Below, piece after piece: positions 1 to 8,891 of a stretch of DNA of 64,000 nucleotides. Below the pieces are notes generated by a model, which was not told the DNA's origin, ran no database searches, and worked only from the letters and a program-made list of their open reading frames with translations. Position 1 is the stretch's first letter, and every line of letters starts with the position of its first letter. Both the position numbers and the translations under genes were made by a program. This stretch comes from Streptomyces dangxiongensis (GTDB lineage: Bacteria; Actinomycetota; Actinomycetes; Streptomycetales; Streptomycetaceae), in contig NZ_CP033073.1 in NCBI RefSeq assembly GCF_003675325.1, positions 372,001 to 436,000 on the forward strand. The letters run 5' to 3'.

Positions 1-1
1 G

Positions 2-1288
2 CTGGCCGCGCCGAGCGCCCTGGTGCTGTACTCGACCCTGGCGAAGGCGCCCGTGCTCGCGGACGCGGACCGCAAGACCTCCACCCGGCACTTCCTGCGG
101 GAACTGAACCGGTTCGGACTGACGTCGGCCATCGACGCGGCCGGCGGTTTCCAGAGCTTCCCCGAGAACTACGCCACCGTGGTCGAACTGGCCGAGGCCG
201 GTCAGTTGTCGCTGCGGATCGCCTACCACCTCTTCCCGCAGACGGCCGGGCAGGAACTGGCCGACCTGACCCGCTGGACCGAGTCGGCCCGCCCCGGGGA
301 CGGTGACGCGTGGCTGCGGCTGAACGGCGCCGGGGAGAACCTGACCTGGGCGGCGGCCGACTTCGAGAACTTCGCCCAGCCGCGCCCGGAACTCGCCTCC
401 GGCTACGAGACGGAGTTCGAGAAGGCGGTGCGCCTTCTCCTGGAGCACGGGTGGGGTTTCCGGCTGCACGCCACGTACGACGAGACGATCCGCCGCGATC
501 TCGCCGTCTTCGAGAAGCTCGCCGCCGAGGGACTCTTCCCGGGCGGCAACCGGTGGCTGTTCGACCACGCGGAGACCGTGTCCCCGGCGAGCCTGGACCG
601 GATCGCCGCCCTGGGCGGGGCGGTGTCCGTGCAGAACAGGCTGTCCTTCCAGGGCGAGGCGTTCCTGCGCCGCTACGGCCCCGGGGCCGCGGCCGACGCC
701 CCGCCGGTCCGGGCCATGCTGGAGCGCGGGCTGACGGTGGCCGCCGGCACGGACGCCACCCGGGTCTCCACCTACAACCCCTGGGTCGCCCTGCACTGGC
801 TGGTCAGCGGGCGCAACGTCGCCGGCCTGCCGCTGCGCCCGCCGGCGAACCGGGTCGACCGCACGACCGCGCTGGAGATGTTCACCCGCGCCGGGGCCGC
901 GCTGACCGGCGAGGAGGAGGTCAAGGGCGTGCTGCGTCCGGGCTGTTACGCCGACCTCGCGGTGCTGTCCGAGGACTACTTCACCGTGCCCGAGCCGGAC
1001 ATCCCGCACATCGAGTCGCTCCTCACCATCACCGGTGGCCGGATCGTGTACGCCACCGCCGAGTACGAGGGGCTGGACGAGGAGCTGCCGCCCGTCAGCC
1101 CCGGCTGGAGCCCGGTCGCCCACTACGGCGGTTACCAGGCCTCCCGGCCCGGCGCCGCCGGCGCCCGCCAGGCCCAACTGCTGGGCGAGGCCGTCACCGC
1201 GTCCGAGGAACACCGGGCGTGGCGCGTCACGCGCGGCCTGGTCGCGGACGCCCCGGACATCTCCTCCGATCCCTGCTTCGTCCTCTGA
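2..1288 (+). CDS. amidohydrolase family 3 (YtcJ-like) metal-dependent hydrolase, 5' end outside window
   Basis: The frame is open from base 2, so the true start and the N-terminal metal-binding HxH lie upstream of the window. About 428 residues remain. Visible family features are the TIM-barrel segments around RLHATYDE, the WLFDHAE strand, and the late GTDATR segment that normally carries the metal-binding or catalytic Asp, followed by the C-terminal beta-sandwich region (VLRPGCYADLAVL). This pattern belongs to amidohydrolase_3 enzymes, which hydrolyse amide or related bonds in small molecules. The substrate cannot be read from the sequence. A hairpin follows the stop directly. The isochorismatase-type hydrolase 130 bp downstream is often found beside such enzymes, so they may act on related substrates (inference). 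Confidence 0.85.
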   Translation: MAAPSALVLYSTLAKAPVLADADRKTSTRHFLRELNRFGLTSAIDAAGGFQSFPENYATVVELAEAGQLSLRIAYHLFPQTAGQELADLTRWTESARPGDGDAWLRLNGAGENLTWAAADFENFAQPRPELASGYETEFEKAVRLLLEHGWGFRLHATYDETIRRDLAVFEKLAAEGLFPGGNRWLFDHAETVSPASLDRIAALGGAVSVQNRLSFQGEAFLRRYGPGAAADAPPVRAMLERGLTVAAGTDATRVSTYNPWVALHWLVSGRNVAGLPLRPPANRVDRTTALEMFTRAGAALTGEEEVKGVLRPGCYADLAVLSEDYFTVPEPDIPHIESLLTITGGRIVYATAEYEGLDEELPPVSPGWSPVAHYGGYQASRPGAAGARQAQLLGEAVTASEEHRAWRVTRGLVADAPDISSDPCFVL

Positions 1289-1291
1289 ACC

Positions 1292-1329
1292 CCCGGAAGG
1301 GGCCGGGCCCCCGAGCCGTCCCTTCCGGG
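1292..1329 (+). terminator. hairpin after the amidohydrolase
   Basis: A perfect 10-bp inverted repeat (CCCGGAAGGG at 1292-1301 and CCCTTCCGGG at 1320-1329) with an 18-nt loop begins four bases after the stop codon. There is no T-run, as is usual for Streptomyces terminators. Confidence 0.55.
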
Positions 1330-1420
1330 TTCCCACCCGCCGGCACCGTCCACCGGACGGCGCCCTCCCGCGGCACGGACAGCGGTCCGCGCCGCTCCCT
1401 GCCCAGAAAGGCCCACCCTC

Positions 1421-2083
1421 ATGGTCGACATCGCCGATGTCACGCCCGCTCCCAGCCCCGACCTGCTCACGCCGGACAACTGCGCCGTGCTGTTCGTGGA
1501 CCACCAGCCGCAGATGTTCTTCGGCACCGGCAGCGGTGACCGCACCGCCATCATCAACGCCACCCTCGGCCTGGCCAGGGCCGCCCGGGCCTTCGACGTC
1601 CCGGTCGTGCTGAGCACCGTGGCCGCCGAGTCCTTCTCCGGCCCGATCCTGCCCCAGCTCGCGGACGTCTTCCCCGACCAGAAGATCATCGACCGCACCA
1701 GCATGAACGCCTGGGAGGACGCCGCCTTCGTCGAGGCCGTCAGGGCCACCGGCCGGCCCAAGCTCGTCATCGCCGGTCTGTGGACCGAGGTCTGCGTGGT
1801 GCTGCCCACCCTGTCCGCGCTCGCCCAGGGCTATGAGGTGTACGTCGTCACCGACGCCTCCGGCGGCGTCAGCCCCCAGGCCCACGAGCACGCCGTGCAG
1901 CGCATGATCCAGGCCGGCGCCGTCCCCGTCACCTGGGTACAGGTGCTGCTGGAACTCCAGCGCGACTGGGCCCGCACGGAGACCTACACCGCCGTGACGG
2001 ACGTCGTGAAGGAGCACGGCGGCGCCTACGGCCTCGGCATCGTCTACGCCCAGGCCCTCACCGGCGCCCACGCGGCCGGCTGA
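1421..2083 (+). CDS. isochorismatase-family cysteine hydrolase (YcaC-like)
   Basis: This 220-residue protein has the fold and length of isochorismatase-like cysteine hydrolases. Asp27 in the first strand (LFVDHQ) and Cys125 in the GLWTEVCV motif match the catalytic Asp and nucleophilic Cys, and a Lys near residue 88 could complete the triad. The AWED segment resembles YcaC-type members. Such enzymes hydrolyse small amides or enol ethers in the cytoplasm; the substrate here is unknown. The gene starts an apparent three-gene cluster with DoxX (38-bp gap) and the YoaK-type protein, which overlaps DoxX. Confidence 0.88.
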   Translation: MVDIADVTPAPSPDLLTPDNCAVLFVDHQPQMFFGTGSGDRTAIINATLGLARAARAFDVPVVLSTVAAESFSGPILPQLADVFPDQKIIDRTSMNAWEDAAFVEAVRATGRPKLVIAGLWTEVCVVLPTLSALAQGYEVYVVTDASGGVSPQAHEHAVQRMIQAGAVPVTWVQVLLELQRDWARTETYTAVTDVVKEHGGAYGLGIVYAQALTGAHAAG

Positions 2084-2121
2084 CCCGCACCACCGGACAC
2101 GTCAGGAACAGGCAGGAGAAG

Positions 2122-2646
2122 ATGAACACGGGACTGCTGGTGCTCCGGCTGGTGGTGGGGCTGCTCATCGCCGGGCACGGGGTACAGAAAGTGAGTTTCC
2201 ACCTCGGGGGCCATGGTCTGGCGGGCGGCACCGAGGAGTTCCGCCACGACGGATTCCGTGGCGGCCGGCTCACCGCCGTCGTCGCGGGGGCCAGTCAGAT
2301 CGGGGCCGGTCTGTTCCTGACCGCCGGGCTGCTCACGCCCCTGGCGGCGATGGCCGCCATGGGTGTGATGACGGTCGCCGGCACCGTCAAACGCGTCCAC
2401 GGCCTGTGGGTGCAGAACGACGGCTACGAGTACCCGCTCGTCCTCGTCGCCGCCTGCGCCGCGCTCGCCCTCACCGGGCCCGGCCGCTGGTCCCTCGACC
2501 ACGCGTCCGGGCTCACTCCCTGGCCGGTGTGGATCGTCCTCCCGGCGCTGGTGATCGGCCCGACCAGCGGCCTGCTCACCCGGGCGGTCCTGCACCGCGC
2601 CCCGGCCCCCTCCCGAGGAGTCCCGCATGCGCAAGCTGCTGACTGA
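2122..2646 (+). CDS. DoxX family membrane protein
   Basis: A 174-residue hydrophobic protein with about four membrane helices, beginning with the typical DoxX segment (LVLRLVVGLLIAGHGVQK). A good ribosome site (GGCAGGAGAAG) directly precedes the ATG. DoxX-like proteins are integral membrane proteins linked to redox or thiol stress in actinobacteria, but no biochemical role is certain. The 3' end overlaps the next gene by 20 bp, which suggests translational coupling. Confidence 0.85.
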   Translation: MNTGLLVLRLVVGLLIAGHGVQKVSFHLGGHGLAGGTEEFRHDGFRGGRLTAVVAGASQIGAGLFLTAGLLTPLAAMAAMGVMTVAGTVKRVHGLWVQNDGYEYPLVLVAACAALALTGPGRWSLDHASGLTPWPVWIVLPALVIGPTSGLLTRAVLHRAPAPSRGVPHAQAAD

Positions 2647-3358
2647 CGCCGCGCGTACGCTAGTACCGCCCGCCGGGGACCGGCAGGGGCCGCTGCCCCC
2701 GCTGCTGCTCACCCTGACGCTGGTCACCGGCCTGGTCGACGCCGTCAGCTACCTGGCACTCGACCACGTCTTCGTGGCCAACATGACCGGCAACGTCGTC
2801 TTCCTGGGCTTCGCCCTCGGCGGTGCGGCGAACCTGTCGGCGCTCGCCTCCCTCACCGCCATCGCCTCCTTCCTGCTCGGTGCGCTCACCGGAGGCGGAC
2901 TCGGCACCCGGTTCGCGACGCACCGCGGGCATCTGCTGCGGGCGGCCACCGGGGCCCAGACGGTGCTGGTGGCGGTGGCCGTGGCCGTCGCCGCGTATGC
3001 GGACGGCCGGGTCACGACCGGCGTCCAGTACACGCTCATCGTGTTCCTGGGACTGGCGATGGGCCTGCAGAACGCCGTGGCCCGGCGGCTGGGCGTCCCG
3101 GACCTGACCACCACCGTGCTGACCCTGACGCTGACCGGACTGGCCGCGGACTCCACGCCGGCCGGCGGTGAGGCCCCCCGGCCCGGCCGCCGGATCCTGT
3201 CCGTCCTCGCCATGTTCACCGGGGCCCTGGCCGGGGCCCTGCTGCTGCGCCACGGCCACCTGGTCCTGACCCTGGGGCTGGGGCTGGCGCTGCTGGCGGC
3301 CACGTCCGTCACGACCCACCGGCTCTCCGCCGCGGACGCCGGCTGGATCCGCCCCTGA
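2627..3358 (+). CDS. YoaK/DUF1275 family membrane protein
   Basis: A 243-residue polytopic membrane protein. The DAVSYLALDHVFVANMTGN segment near residues 38-56 is the hallmark of the DUF1275 (YoaK) family, and about six hydrophobic helices follow. Family function is not established; some members are proposed as transporters. The start is placed inside the end of the DoxX gene (20-bp overlap). The gene converges on the solute-binding protein gene, with only 27 bp between stops. Confidence 0.85.
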   Translation: MRKLLTDAARTLVPPAGDRQGPLPPLLLTLTLVTGLVDAVSYLALDHVFVANMTGNVVFLGFALGGAANLSALASLTAIASFLLGALTGGGLGTRFATHRGHLLRAATGAQTVLVAVAVAVAAYADGRVTTGVQYTLIVFLGLAMGLQNAVARRLGVPDLTTTVLTLTLTGLAADSTPAGGEAPRPGRRILSVLAMFTGALAGALLLRHGHLVLTLGLGLALLAATSVTTHRLSAADAGWIRP

Positions 3359-3385
3359 CCCGCCCTACCGGGCCTCCCGGTGCCC

Positions 3386-4630
3386 TCAGCGCGCGGTGGC
3401 GATGCGCTGCCCCTGCCGGAGCGCCTGCCGTGGTGTCTCCTCGCCGGTCAGCGCGGACTGGATCGCGGTGTACATCCCGGTCGCCGCCCGGGGCCACCGG
3501 GCGCCGAGCCGGCCGGTACGGGAGCGGGCGGTCCGGGCGCTCCGCACGAACGCGGCCATCGACGGCACCTGCGCGGCGTACCGGTCGGCCACCCGGGTCC
3601 GGGCGGGCACGGTGAAGTTCTGCCGGGCCAGGGCGAGCATGTGCGCATCGTCGGTCAGACAGGCGAGCACCCGGGCGGCCTTCTCCTGCCGGGCCGGGGA
3701 ACCGCTGCGCGGCACCGTCCACATCTCTCCGCCGAGCGGTGTCGCCAGGGTCTGCCCCGCCGTGCGGACCGGGAGGGGGGCGACTCCCCAGTGCAGTTTC
3801 TCCGTCCGGTTCATGGCGGCGATCCGCCAGGGGCCGTTGACCATCATGGCGGCCCGGCCGGCGACGAACTGGTCGTGGACGTCGGCCTGCGTCCAGTTGA
3901 GCACCGATCTCGACATGGATCCGCTCCGGAGGAGGTCGACCCAGAGCCGGAGCGCCTGCGCGGCCTGCGGGGAGTCCAGCCGCCGCTCGTCGGCGCCGTT
4001 GGACCACAGGAACGGCAGCAACTGCCAGCTACCCTCCGCGGTGGCATTGGCGGAGACCGCCATGCCGTACCGGCCGGGGCGGGTCAGCCTGGCCGCCGCC
4101 GCCTTCAGCTCGTCCCAGGTCCTCGGTACGGCGACACGGGCCTCGCGGAGCATGTCCTTGTTGTAGAAGAGGGCGGTCGTGTTGACGGTGGGCGCCAGTC
4201 CGTACACCGTGCCCCGGTAGCTGCCGGCCGCCGAGATGCCCGGGAAGAAGCCGCTGGAGTCGATGCCGTACCGGTCCAGCGGCGTCAGCGCGCCGGTCGC
4301 GGCGATCTGCTGCACGTCGGGGTTGTCGAGCATCAGCAGGTCGGGCAGGGTTCGTGCCGCCCCCTGCCGGAGGACCGTGGGGACCACCGCGGGCACCGGG
4401 ACGCTGCTGTGCCTCACGGTGACGCCCGCCGTCCTGCCGCAGTCAGCGAGCCGCCGGCTCCACTGGGCGTGTTCGGTGGCGTCGGTGTAGTAGTCGAGCG
4501 CGGTGATCGAGGTGACGGTGGCGGACCGGTCCGCGGTCCCGCCGGCGCATCCGCCGGCGGCCAGGACGAGCACGGCGGCGCCCAACAGCCGCGACATGCG
4601 CCGGATCAGCGGACCGGTCGGTGAGATCAT
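3386..4630 (-). CDS. extracellular solute-binding lipoprotein of a sugar-type ABC importer
   Basis: The start at 4630 is preferred over an upstream in-frame codon because GGGAAACG lies just upstream and the resulting N-terminus is a lipoprotein signal: RR at 10-11, a hydrophobic stretch, and a lipobox ending AAGGC with Cys28. The 414-residue length and the segments TALFYNKDMLREARVAVPRTWDEL and AAMMVNGPWRI are typical of family-1 sugar-binding proteins. No permease or ATPase gene is adjacent, so it must work with a distant transporter or be an orphan receptor. Ligand unknown. Confidence 0.88.
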   Translation of the reverse strand: MISPTGPLIRRMSRLLGAAVLVLAAGGCAGGTADRSATVTSITALDYYTDATEHAQWSRRLADCGRTAGVTVRHSSVPVPAVVPTVLRQGAARTLPDLLMLDNPDVQQIAATGALTPLDRYGIDSSGFFPGISAAGSYRGTVYGLAPTVNTTALFYNKDMLREARVAVPRTWDELKAAAARLTRPGRYGMAVSANATAEGSWQLLPFLWSNGADERRLDSPQAAQALRLWVDLLRSGSMSRSVLNWTQADVHDQFVAGRAAMMVNGPWRIAAMNRTEKLHWGVAPLPVRTAGQTLATPLGGEMWTVPRSGSPARQEKAARVLACLTDDAHMLALARQNFTVPARTRVADRYAAQVPSMAAFVRSARTARSRTGRLGARWPRAATGMYTAIQSALTGEETPRQALRQGQRIATAR

Positions 4631-4742
4631 GGTGGTTCGTTTCCCGGGGTACAGGTGCGGGCACGGTATGTCGGTCGCGGGAGGTTCCTGCGGCGTACGC
4701 CGGCCCGCCCCGGCGACCGGATCATGGTAGGCCACGGGCGGC

Positions 4743-5483
4743 TCACGCGGCCGGGGCGGGGCCGTGGCCGTCGTCGCGGGCCATGCCCTGGACGACGGCC
4801 TCCCGGATCATCGCCGCCACGGCCTCCGGCCGGGACAGCACGACGGCGTGCGAGGCGTCCAGCACGTGTTCGGTCGCCGTCATACGCTGGGCCATGAACC
4901 GCTGGGCGGAGGGGTTGAGCATCCTGTCGGCGGTGGCGACGGCGTACCAGGACGGGGTCCAGGCCCACCCCGGCCGCCCGGACCGTTCGGTCAACGCCTC
5001 CGCCTTGATGGGCCGTTGGGCGGTGGCCAGCAGGTGTGCGGTGCGGGGCGGGAGGTCGGCGGCGTACACCTGCGCGAACCGCTCCGCCCGGATGCGCAGT
5101 CCGCCCCGGTCCACGGCGGTGACGGTGGCGTCCGCCATCGGCGTGGGGGCGAAGCGGCACAGGACGTCCTGGACGCACTCCCCGGCGTCGAGCCCGAACG
5201 CCGCGACGTAGCACAGCGCCAGCACGCCGTCGCACGCGGCGGCCTGGGTGATCACCGCGCCGCCGTAGCCGTGGCCGACGAGGACGACCGGGCCGGCCGC
5301 CCGGTCCAGGAGGGCCTGGAGGCAGGCGGCGTCGTGCGCCAGCCCGCGCAGCGGGTTCGCGGGGGCGACCACGGCCAGGCCGGCGGCCCGCAGGTGACCG
5401 ATGACCGCGCTCCAGCAGGAGGCGTCGGCGAACGCCCCGTGCACGAGCACGACGGTCGGCGGTAGGGCGGTGGGTCCGTGCAT
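4743..5483 (-). CDS. alpha/beta hydrolase-fold protein with Gly in place of the nucleophilic Ser
   Basis: A 246-residue alpha/beta hydrolase. The oxyanion-hole segment VLVHGAFAD is at residues 12-20, and the late His in LDASHAVV is present. The nucleophile elbow, however, reads GHGYGG (residues 70-75, codon GGC at residue 72), where the close paralogue at 10287-11018 has GHSYGG. The canonical Ser hydrolysis mechanism should therefore be lost, and a binding, regulatory or decayed role is possible. The frame is otherwise intact with normal codon use. It lies upstream of the lipoprotein gene on the same strand. Confidence 0.82.
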   Translation of the reverse strand: MHGPTALPPTVVLVHGAFADASCWSAVIGHLRAAGLAVVAPANPLRGLAHDAACLQALLDRAAGPVVLVGHGYGGAVITQAAACDGVLALCYVAAFGLDAGECVQDVLCRFAPTPMADATVTAVDRGGLRIRAERFAQVYAADLPPRTAHLLATAQRPIKAEALTERSGRPGWAWTPSWYAVATADRMLNPSAQRFMAQRMTATEHVLDASHAVVLSRPEAVAAMIREAVVQGMARDDGHGPAPAA

Positions 5484-5568
5484 GGCGGTGGCCTCCGGCT
5501 GGATTCGATGGGCCAGCCAAGCACCGTCGGCCGCGCCGCGCCTCGCGCGAACGTACCAACCCCGGCCG

Positions 5569-8316
5569 TCAGTTCTCGCGCAGGGCCGCCACCGTGTTGG
5601 CTAGCTGCACCCGGGAGTTGACCTCCAGCTTGCGGAAGACGGACGTCAGATGGGTGTTGACCGTGTGCGGGGAGACCACGAGTGTCTCGGCGGCCGACCT
5701 GTTGGTGTGGCCCTCCGCGATGAGACGCGCGACCTTCTTCTCCGAGGCGGTGAGCGCCTCCCAGCCGTGCACGGGGTGCGGGGCGGCCTGCGCCCGGCGG
5801 CTGCCGGCCCCCGCGCGTTCCAGCACCCGCAGCACGGCCGCTGCCGGGGCCTGGGCGCCCGACCCGGCGTACAGGCCGTGGGCCTCGGTCAGGACGGTCA
5901 CGGCCTCGGCCTTGCGGCCCGCCGCCAGCAGGGCCGGCCCGAGGTCGGCGCACGCGGCGGCCCGGACGAGCGGGCGGGGGCTCGCCCGGAGCAGCGTCAC
6001 CGCGTGTTCCAGCAGGCCGAGGTCGTCGCGGACCAGGCCCATGGCGTGCGCCGCGACACCGGTGGCGGTGGGCACCGCCGGGTTCCGCGCGGCGTGCGCC
6101 TGCGCCTGCGCGGCCAGGTCCTCGGCGAGCGCGTGTTCCGCGCCGCGCAGCGCCATGCGTACCGCCGCGGCGGCCCAGTCGCGCAGCAGCCGCCAGCGCA
6201 TGAACGGGCCCGTCCGCTGCACCCGCCGGATCGCCTCGACGGCCCGTGCGACGTCCCCGTCGGCGTCGGCGTGCACCGCCTCGAGGAAGTGGACCACGGC
6301 GGTGTTGCCGGGGTTCGGTTTCCTCGCCCGCCTCTCCCGCGCGGCGGCCAGGTGGTGGCGAGCGGTGTCCCGGTCGCCGCGCAGCAGGGCGATCCGGGAG
6401 CGGACCACGCGCGCGTTGACCTGCTGGACGAGGGCCTGTACGTCGTCCTCCAGGCGTTCCATCGTCACGAAGGCGGTCTCCGCGTCGTCGAGCCGGCCCA
6501 GCCCCAGGTGGTACTGGGCCTGGGCCCACTGGAGCATCGCCTGCCGGGGCGAGCCCGCGTCGTCCGCCGCCCGCAGCAACAGCCGTTCACCGCAGGCGAA
6601 GTCGTCCAGGTGCAGGTGCGCGACGATCTCCTCGGGCAGGTAGGCACCGTCGACGGCGCTCAGCGCGGCGAACCGCTGCAGCGCGAGGGCGCTCTCCCCG
6701 GCGTTCTGCGCGATCTCGCCGAGCGCGGACAGGGCCAGCACATGGGCCTCCCGGTCCTGGGTCGAGATGGCGTCACGCAGGGCGTCCTCCCCGGCCGTGC
6801 GCGCCGCGGCCAGGTCCTCCCCCCGGGACAGGGCCAGCGCCCGCAGCGCCGCCAGCCGTGCCGCGACCTCGGGGGCGGCCCCGCCGACGGCCAGTGCGGC
6901 CTCGGTACGGCGGCGCAGCTCGTCGGCGAGGTCCAGGCTCCACAGGGCTCCGCCGAGGGCCGCCTGGACCCGGCCGAAGGCGTCGAGGGGCGGCCGGCAG
7001 GCCAGCAGCCGGTCGGCGGCGGCCAGCGCCTCCCGGTCCCGGCCCGCGCGGGTCAGACAGACGATCGCCCGCTCCCCCGTCACGAAGCCCGACGGACGTG
7101 GCGGCGGCACCAGGTCCAGCGCCCGCGTCATCAGGTCGGCCGCCAGCCCCGGGGTGACGGGCAGGACGTCGTCGGCGGCCCGGCGCAACAGCGCGGCCGC
7201 TTCCTCGTCGCCGGGCAGGGCGCTTCTGAGGATGTGCGAGACGGCGTCGATCGGCTGGTGGCCGGCGGCGACGAGATGTCCGGCCGCCTCCCGGTGCAGC
7301 GCCTTGCGGGCCGACGGCGGGATGTCGACGTAGACCGCCTGGCGCAGCAGGTCGTGCCGGAACACCAGTTGGTCGCCCTCGTCGTCCAGGAGCCCGGCGC
7401 GCACCGCCTCCTGGAGCGCCTCCAGCAACGCGGCGGGCGGCCGGCCGCACAGGGCGGCGGCGGCCTGGAAGGTGAAGCCACGGCCCAGCACCGACCCCAT
7501 CTGGAGGAAGCGCAGCGTGCCGGGCCGCAGGGAGGCGAGTCTGCCGCGCACGCCCACGACGAGGCCCTCGGGCACGGGCTCGCCCGACGGGCCGGCGGCG
7601 CGCAGGCCGGCGAGCATCTCGACGGCGAGGAACGGGTTGCCGCCGGCGCCTTCGAGTAGCTGCCGCAGCCGGTCGTCGACGGCCGCGCCCAGGACGTCTC
7701 CGGCGAGCTGCCCGATGGCCGTGCCGGACAGCGGGCCCAGGGCGACCGTGACCGTGGTGAGTGCCTCGTGCGCGGCCGTGGCGATCTCCTCCGCCGGCCC
7801 GCCGGGCCCCTGGCGCCTGGTCAGCACCCACAGGACGGGCGAGGTCCGCAGGCGGGCCGGCAGGTGTCTCAGGGCGAAGCGGCTCAGCGGGTCGGCCCAC
7901 TGGATGTCGTCCAGGGCGATCAGCACCGGGCCGCCGCGGGCTTTGGACTCGATGGCCTCCGCGAGGCGTTCCACGAGCCAGATCCGCTGGTCGTGGCTGC
8001 CGGCGAGGTCGGCGAAGGCGTCGCCGGGCAGCAGCGGCCGGTCACCGTGGAGCAGGCTCGCCGCCAGCGACGACAGGGGCGCGATGTGGTGGAGTTCGTC
8101 GGCCTTTCCGACGCCGGCGGCGAATCCGGCGGCGCGGGCCAGGGTGACGGTCTCGGCGAGCAGCGCGGTCTTCCCGATGCCCGCCTCGCCCTCGATCAGG
8201 GCCAGCGCGCCGCTTCCGGTCCGGGCCACCGCCGCGATCAGGGACCGCACCCTCTCCTGCTCGGCCTCCCGGCCGCGCAACCCGTCCCGGGACAGCGATC
8301 CGTCTGCCGCCGCCAC
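5569..8316 (-). CDS. large LuxR-family regulator with N-terminal AAA-type ATPase (LAL type)
   Basis: A 915-residue protein from the GTG at 8316, chosen because GGAGGGG lies 7 nt upstream; the frame is open further up without a comparable ribosome site. A Walker A motif (GEAGIGKT, residues 43-50) and a Walker B-like strand (VLIALDDIQWAD) define the ATPase. A long helical, TPR-like middle region follows, and the last 60 residues are a LuxR/GerE HTH (LTASEKKVARLIAEGHTN...SPHTVNTHL). These large ATP-binding regulators activate nearby or pathway genes in response to a ligand. The downstream alpha/beta hydrolase gene on the same strand is a possible target. Confidence 0.88.
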   Translation of the reverse strand: MAAADGSLSRDGLRGREAEQERVRSLIAAVARTGSGALALIEGEAGIGKTALLAETVTLARAAGFAAGVGKADELHHIAPLSSLAASLLHGDRPLLPGDAFADLAGSHDQRIWLVERLAEAIESKARGGPVLIALDDIQWADPLSRFALRHLPARLRTSPVLWVLTRRQGPGGPAEEIATAAHEALTTVTVALGPLSGTAIGQLAGDVLGAAVDDRLRQLLEGAGGNPFLAVEMLAGLRAAGPSGEPVPEGLVVGVRGRLASLRPGTLRFLQMGSVLGRGFTFQAAAALCGRPPAALLEALQEAVRAGLLDDEGDQLVFRHDLLRQAVYVDIPPSARKALHREAAGHLVAAGHQPIDAVSHILRSALPGDEEAAALLRRAADDVLPVTPGLAADLMTRALDLVPPPRPSGFVTGERAIVCLTRAGRDREALAAADRLLACRPPLDAFGRVQAALGGALWSLDLADELRRRTEAALAVGGAAPEVAARLAALRALALSRGEDLAAARTAGEDALRDAISTQDREAHVLALSALGEIAQNAGESALALQRFAALSAVDGAYLPEEIVAHLHLDDFACGERLLLRAADDAGSPRQAMLQWAQAQYHLGLGRLDDAETAFVTMERLEDDVQALVQQVNARVVRSRIALLRGDRDTARHHLAAARERRARKPNPGNTAVVHFLEAVHADADGDVARAVEAIRRVQRTGPFMRWRLLRDWAAAAVRMALRGAEHALAEDLAAQAQAHAARNPAVPTATGVAAHAMGLVRDDLGLLEHAVTLLRASPRPLVRAAACADLGPALLAAGRKAEAVTVLTEAHGLYAGSGAQAPAAAVLRVLERAGAGSRRAQAAPHPVHGWEALTASEKKVARLIAEGHTNRSAAETLVVSPHTVNTHLTSVFRKLEVNSRVQLANTVAALREN

Positions 8317-8495
8317 TTCCGCCCCTCCGCGTTCCGCGCCCGCCGGCCGAAGCCGGGGCGCCCCACGAGCGGTGACCCCGCTCCACCGCGCCGGCTCCCG
8401 CCACCGGAGCACGGCCCCGGCCTCGCCGGACGACGCGCCGGGGACACTATGACAAGGAACGACGGGTTTGCGCACGTCCGGAGGGGGTGCGCGGG

Positions 8496-8785
8496 GGTGA
8501 GGGGGTACGGCGGGGCGGTCCGCGGGGCCCGGGAGAGACGGGTCGGGGACGGCCGGCGTGCACGGCGAGGGTGTACGGCGGGCAGCTCTACGGGGACGGG
8601 GTCGGCCTGCGCGCGCGGTGAGGGTGTGGCGGGCAGTTCCACGCGGGCCCGAGCCGGCGGCTGGACGGCCGGCCTGCGCGGCGAGGGGATACGGCGGGCT
8701 GCCCTACGGGGACGGGACCGGCCTGCGTCCGCGGTGAGGGAGTACGGCGGGCAGCTCTACGGTGCCCGGGTCGACCGGGGGCGGG
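8496..8785. repeat. degenerate direct-repeat array, five units of about 53-68 bp
   Basis: Five imperfect units begin at 8496, 8564, 8617, 8680 and 8733 (steps 68, 53, 63, 53). Each starts GG(T/C)GAGGG, continues (T)ACGGCGGG and, in most copies, CTACGGGGACGGG and GGCCTGCG. Unit lengths are not multiples of three and no frame is conserved, so the array is non-coding. It occupies most of the 575-bp gap between two regulator genes. The rest of the gap (8317-8495 and 8786-8891) shows nothing recognisable. Confidence 0.75.
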
Positions 8786-8891
8786 CCGTGATCGTGGGGC
8801 GCGGTGTGGCCGGTGGGCAGCGCCGCGGAAACCCGGCGGGGGCGGGGTGCGGCCGGTGGCGGGCGGTGCGGTGCGGGCGCCGCCGGGTGGC

